Source of the DNA: Actibacterium sp.
GTDB taxonomy: Bacteria > Pseudomonadota > Alphaproteobacteria > Rhodobacterales > Rhodobacteraceae
DNA: 64,000 nt
Direction of reading: 5' to 3'
Assembly (NCBI GenBank): GCA_016278325.1
Contig: JADQCB010000025.1
Span: 20,529-84,528, forward strand
Shown here in pieces: positions 60,973 to 64,000 of this stretch. Within the stretch, counting starts at the first letter, position 1, and each line of letters starts with the position of its first letter. The notes under the pieces were generated by a model. It searched no databases. It was not told where the DNA came from and worked only from the letters and a program-made list of their open reading frames with translations. A program made the translations under genes and the position numbers.

Positions 60973-61580
60973 GTTTTTTCAATGACGTAGACTGTGGAGT
61001 TCAGGTCGATCTCGGGCAGGTGGGGGCCGTGATCCTCGTGCAGTTTCTTCACGCTTCCCGATGCCAGGTGCCGCGCCAGCGCGGCGGTATAGGAGGGATC
61101 GTTCAGCGCGTGGTCGTTATAGGAAAAGGCCAGCCGCCCGCCGGGGGCCAGCGCGTCAAGGATCACGTCCATGAGCCCGGCCGGTGCGGCGCCGGGGCTG
61201 ACGACGCCGGTCGCGGCGATCGTGGGATAATCGCCGGGTGTGACCGGCAAGGGGGCGGCGGGGTCGGTGCGCCAGAGTTTGCGATAGATCCCCTTGGCAC
61301 GGGCCAGATCCAGCATGCCATCGGACAGGTCGGTGCCGTCGATCACCTCGAACCCCTCGGCGCGGAGCGCCTGGCCCGACAGGCCGGTACCACAGCCCAT
61401 GTCCAGCACCGGACCGGTGCAGCCGGTCGCGCGCATGGCGCGGGCCAGCCGGGCGGGCGTGGCATAGCCGTTTTCGGTCAGTTCCTCGTCATAGCTCTGC
61501 GCCCAGGCGTCATAGAGATCCTCCACGCCGCCGCGCGCTGCCAGGTCATAGACCTGGTCCAAGTATTTCCTTTCACTCAT
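60969..61580 (-). CDS. class I SAM-dependent methyltransferase
   Basis: A 203-aa Rossmann-fold methyltransferase. The SAM site is VLDMGCGTGLSGQALRAEGF at about residues 60-79 and DGTDLSDGMLDLARAK follows as motif II. AFSYNDHAL is the motif-IV region. The N-terminus YDAWAQSYDEEL resembles small-molecule methyltransferases of the Williams-Beuren type group. Substrate not known. It overlaps gluQRS by four bases and follows trmFO after nine. Confidence 0.85.
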   Translation of the reverse strand: MSERKYLDQVYDLAARGGVEDLYDAWAQSYDEELTENGYATPARLARAMRATGCTGPVLDMGCGTGLSGQALRAEGFEVIDGTDLSDGMLDLARAKGIYRKLWRTDPAAPLPVTPGDYPTIAATGVVSPGAAPAGLMDVILDALAPGGRLAFSYNDHALNDPSYTAALARHLASGSVKKLHEDHGPHLPEIDLNSTVYVIEKT

Positions 61581-61589
61581 GCGATGAGA

Positions 61590-62948
61590 TTAACTTGGCG
61601 CGCGGGTGCCGTCCAGTGCCAGCCAGTCGCGCCACGCCGTCTTGGCCCGATCGGTATAGGCCTTGTAGCGGTCGCGCCGGCCGCGACGCCCGGCTTTCAG
61701 CCCTTCCACGGGGGGAAACAGGCCGAAATTCACGTTCATCGGTTGAAAGCTCTTTGCCTCGGCCCCGCCGGTGATGTGGGTCACGAGCGCACCGGTCGCG
61801 GTTTCCGGGGGCGGCGGGGGAAGGGCGCGGCCCTGAATTTCCGCCACCGAAAGGCGTGCCGCCAGCAGCCCCATCGCGGCGCTTTCGACATAGCCTTCGA
61901 CCCCGGTGATTTGCCCGGCAAACCGGATATTGGGCCGGGATTTGAGCCGCAACTGCCCGTCAAGCAGGGTCGGCGAATTCAGGAACGTGTTGCGATGAAT
62001 TCCGCCAAGGCGGGCAAAGCGCGCATTTTCAAGGCCGGGAATCATCCTGAAAACATCCGCTTGCGCGCCATATTTCATCTTCGTCTGGAAGCCGACGATG
62101 TTGAACAGGGTCCCAAGCGCATTGTCGCGGCGCAATTGCACGACGGCGTGTGGCTTGATGTCGGGCTGGTGCGGGTTGGTCAGGCCGACGGGTTTCATCG
62201 GGCCATGGCGCAGGGTTTCCCGGCCACGCTCGGCCATGACTTCGATCGGCAGGCAACCGTCGAAATAGCCGGCGGTTTCGCCTTCGTGAAACGCGGTCTT
62301 TTCGGCGGCGAGCAGCGCGTCGATGAAGGCATCATAGGTGTCGCGGTCCATCGGGCAGTTGAGATAGGCGGTGCGCTGTTCGTCCGTCGCGCCCTTGTCA
62401 TAGCGGGACTGGAACCAGGCCTTTTCCATGTCGATGCTGTCGGCATAGACGATGGGTGCGATCGCATCGAAGAAGGCCAGCGCCCGGGTGCCGGTCTCGG
62501 CGCGGATCGCCTCGGCCAGGGTGCCGGATGTCAGCGGGCCGGTGGCAATGATCCAGGGGCCGTCATCGGGCAGGGCGGTGATCTCGCCGGTCTCGACAGT
62601 CACGTTGGGATGGGCGCGCAGGCGTGCGGTGACGCCTTCGGCAAACCCGTCGCGATCCACCGCCAGGGCGCCGCCGGCAGGCAGGGCATTCGCGTCGGCC
62701 ATCTCCATCAGGAGGCCGCCGGCCTGACGCATTTCCCAATGCAGCAGACCCACGGCATTCTGCTGGTCATCGTCCGAGCGGAAAGAGTTGGAGCAGACCA
62801 TCTCGGCCAGATTGCCGGTTCGGTGCGCGAATGTGCCGACCTGCGGGCGCATTTCGTGCATGACGACCCGGATGCCGGCCTGGGCGGCCTGCCATGCGGC
62901 CTCGGACCCTGCCATGCCGCCGCCGAGAATGTGAAGCGTGGCGTTCAT
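61590..62948 (-). CDS. trmFO: tRNA (uracil-5-)-methyltransferase TrmFO
   Basis: A 452-aa FAD and folate-dependent enzyme making T54 in tRNA. The FAD-binding start is [44 protein letters not shown] and [11 protein letters not shown] are family blocks. The ATG at 62948 gives the standard N-terminus; the frame extends 16 codons upstream without similarity. Together with mnmA and gluQRS it makes this end of the window rich in tRNA maturation genes. Confidence 0.96.
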   Translation of the reverse strand: MNATLHILGGGMAGSEAAWQAAQAGIRVVMHEMRPQVGTFAHRTGNLAEMVCSNSFRSDDDQQNAVGLLHWEMRQAGGLLMEMADANALPAGGALAVDRDGFAEGVTARLRAHPNVTVETGEITALPDDGPWIIATGPLTSGTLAEAIRAETGTRALAFFDAIAPIVYADSIDMEKAWFQSRYDKGATDEQRTAYLNCPMDRDTYDAFIDALLAAEKTAFHEGETAGYFDGCLPIEVMAERGRETLRHGPMKPVGLTNPHQPDIKPHAVVQLRRDNALGTLFNIVGFQTKMKYGAQADVFRMIPGLENARFARLGGIHRNTFLNSPTLLDGQLRLKSRPNIRFAGQITGVEGYVESAAMGLLAARLSVAEIQGRALPPPPPETATGALVTHITGGAEAKSFQPMNVNFGLFPPVEGLKAGRRGRRDRYKAYTDRAKTAWRDWLALDGTRAPS

Positions 62949-63014
62949 GTCCGGCGATCTAGGCCAGATCGCGGCGAAGGGAAAGGGGCGACGCATGCCG
63001 CCGCCCCCGAAATA

Positions 63015-63413
63015 TCACATCGCGGTGCGCCGTGCCGTGCGCCAGGTGTCCAGCGCCAGCGCGCCGGCCCCCTGCACCGCCAGCAGCAGAAAGCCGCCGG
63101 TCAGGCCCAGATTCTTGTAGAAACTGCTCATCTGCATCTGGTCGGAAGGCACGAAATGATAGAGCAGGCCGGACAGAAGGCAGAAACCCGCCATCGCGAG
63201 GGCAACCGGGCGGGTCAGCACGCCCAGCAGGAGCGCCAGCCCGCCCAGGATTTCGAAAAGGACCACCGGCCAGGCCAGGAAGGCCGGAATACCGCCCGAC
63301 GCCATGAACCCGGCGAACCCGGACACGTCGGACAGCTTGCCCAGGCCCGAAACGATGAAGAGAAGCGCCAGCAGAACACGGGCCAGCGCAGTGACGTAAG
63401 GTGCAGATTGCAT
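63015..63413 (-). CDS. DoxX family membrane protein
   Basis: A 132-aa inner-membrane protein with four hydrophobic helices. RVLLALLFIVSGLGKLSD at the start, and PAFLAWPVVLFEILGGLALLLG in the second helix, are typical of DoxX/YphA proteins, often linked to quinone or thiosulfate chemistry but without an assigned function here. AAAGGATCGAAAAC precedes the ATG at 63413. Confidence 0.9.
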   Translation of the reverse strand: MQSAPYVTALARVLLALLFIVSGLGKLSDVSGFAGFMASGGIPAFLAWPVVLFEILGGLALLLGVLTRPVALAMAGFCLLSGLLYHFVPSDQMQMSSFYKNLGLTGGFLLLAVQGAGALALDTWRTARRTAM

Positions 63414-63548
63414 GTTTTCGATCCTTTGTTCGGCGTAGTATGGCCGTGAATGTGTGATTTCTGGCAAGTTAAATGGACGGATCGGTCGCTCAATCTGCGA
63501 ATATGCACATGAATGGTTGGGATTTGCCAGGGTGATTTGCGGGCTCGG

Positions 63549-63926
63549 TCACCAACCCCGCCGGAGCAATACGCCGCTTCCGCTGCCGCACAGCATCACC
63601 GGTATCGAGAACACCACCGCGCCGATCATTGTCGCATATTCGCGAGGCAGGATCACCAGATGAGCCACCAGGATATAGGGCATCGTGATCAGCATGATGC
63701 CGAGCATGGCGACCACCCGGCTGCGGATTCCGAAGGCCAGCCAGATTGCGACGACGATCAGAAGCGAATCGATGGTCATGTGGGCCGCACTGCGCCATGG
63801 AAAGGGCCCGAGCATGCCCAGATAGCCCAGAAACTCGGTCAAGGTATGCTGCACGAACACCGCTGCCAGGAGCAGACGCGAAATCAGGCATATGCCATCA
63901 TGGGGCGATCGGGAACTTCCGGCCAT
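63549..63926 (-). CDS. small four-helix membrane protein, DoxX-like
   Basis: A 125-aa protein with about four hydrophobic helices. The N-terminal SRLLLAAVFVQHTLTEFLGYLG resembles the first helix of DoxX proteins but with a His-Thr-x-Glu pattern instead of SGxxK. AGAAAGGTCTGAT precedes the ATG at 63926. The family is uncertain; it could be a diverged paralogue of the DoxX gene 136 bases further on. Confidence 0.65.
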   Translation of the reverse strand: MAGSSRSPHDGICLISRLLLAAVFVQHTLTEFLGYLGMLGPFPWRSAAHMTIDSLLIVVAIWLAFGIRSRVVAMLGIMLITMPYILVAHLVILPREYATMIGAVVFSIPVMLCGSGSGVLLRRGW

Positions 63927-64000
63927 ATCAGACCTTTCTAAAAAGATATGGGCACCTCGAAAAATTGCCCTGACCTTACCATGGCGGTATGGTGGCGGAG

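Noticed and set aside
60522..63449. A 975-codon plus-strand frame opposite gluQRS, the methyltransferase, trmFO and doxX
   Set aside because: Same reason: shadow of four real minus-strand genes, no domain, no ribosome binding site logic.
63927..64000. Possible 5' region of another gene at the right edge
   Set aside because: Too short to support a call; no start codon with ribosome binding site followed by an open frame is evident.

Overview
The window is ordinary chromosomal DNA from a GC-rich alphaproteobacterium, almost certainly a member of the Rhodobacteraceae/Paracoccaceae (Rhodobacterales). The evidence is the CtrA/SciP pair, a DUF6314 gene, lpxI in the lipid A cluster, AidB-type acyl-CoA dehydrogenase, a fused peptide-transport ATPase, and the strong third-position GC that produces long spurious antisense frames. 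I see no prophage, insertion sequence, CRISPR array, rRNA or tRNA gene, and no gene gap longer than about 300 bases.

Layout. 83-3561: aidB-like dehydrogenase, bacterioferritin, MFS transporter. 3607-8272: class I aldolase and pgk (-), tandem cyclophilins (+), tyrS (-). 8341-14181: anmK, a lipid A-type acyltransferase, an orphan fliG under a probable CtrA box, purB, DUF6314, bioY. 14299-20884: the outer-membrane assembly operon lptF-lptG-lptD-surA-pdxA (-). 21026-26713: pepA-holC (+), then usp, a membrane-bound aspartic protease, marC and an ABC-F ATPase (-). 26844-30425: ndk, a yejA-like binding protein followed by a 38-codon entericidin-type lipoprotein, a candidate small RNA, and a hydroxybutyrate dehydrogenase. 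30466-38772: DUF502 protein and a complete oligopeptide/dipeptide ABC transporter with an AraC regulator. 38916-39791: miaA. 39884-52026: the translation/envelope supercluster pyrH-frr-uppS-cdsA-dxr-rseP, a 42-aa membrane peptide, bamA-skp-fabZ-lpxA-lpxI-lpxB. 52074-58781: hisI, a U-type Fe-S scaffold, a 40-aa membrane peptide gene behind a GAAC repeat array, recG, ligA, ctrA, sciP. 58906-63926: tRNA modification and aminoacylation genes mnmA, gluQRS and trmFO, a methyltransferase and two small membrane proteins.

How the genes work together. Much of the window builds the Gram-negative envelope: Lpt proteins carry LPS to the surface, SurA, Skp and BamA insert outer-membrane proteins, FabZ/LpxA/LpxI/LpxB make lipid A, and UppS, CdsA and Dxr supply undecaprenyl, phospholipid and isoprenoid precursors. 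A second theme is cell-cycle control: ctrA and its inhibitor sciP are neighbours, and near-identical 17-bp CtrA-type boxes lie before ctrA and before the orphan fliG.

The least expected signals are in intergenic DNA. (1) A 40-aa single-helix membrane peptide gene with its own terminator lies downstream of four helically phased GAAC repeats that include the alphaproteobacterial LexA spacing GAAC-N7-GAAC; this looks like a small SOS-induced membrane peptide. (2) A promoter, a stem-loop and a strong terminator between yejA and bdhA look like a ~75-nt small RNA, with an inverted repeat overlapping both divergent promoters. (3) A ~30-bp sequence with core AAATACTC occurs four times, each time between convergent genes.
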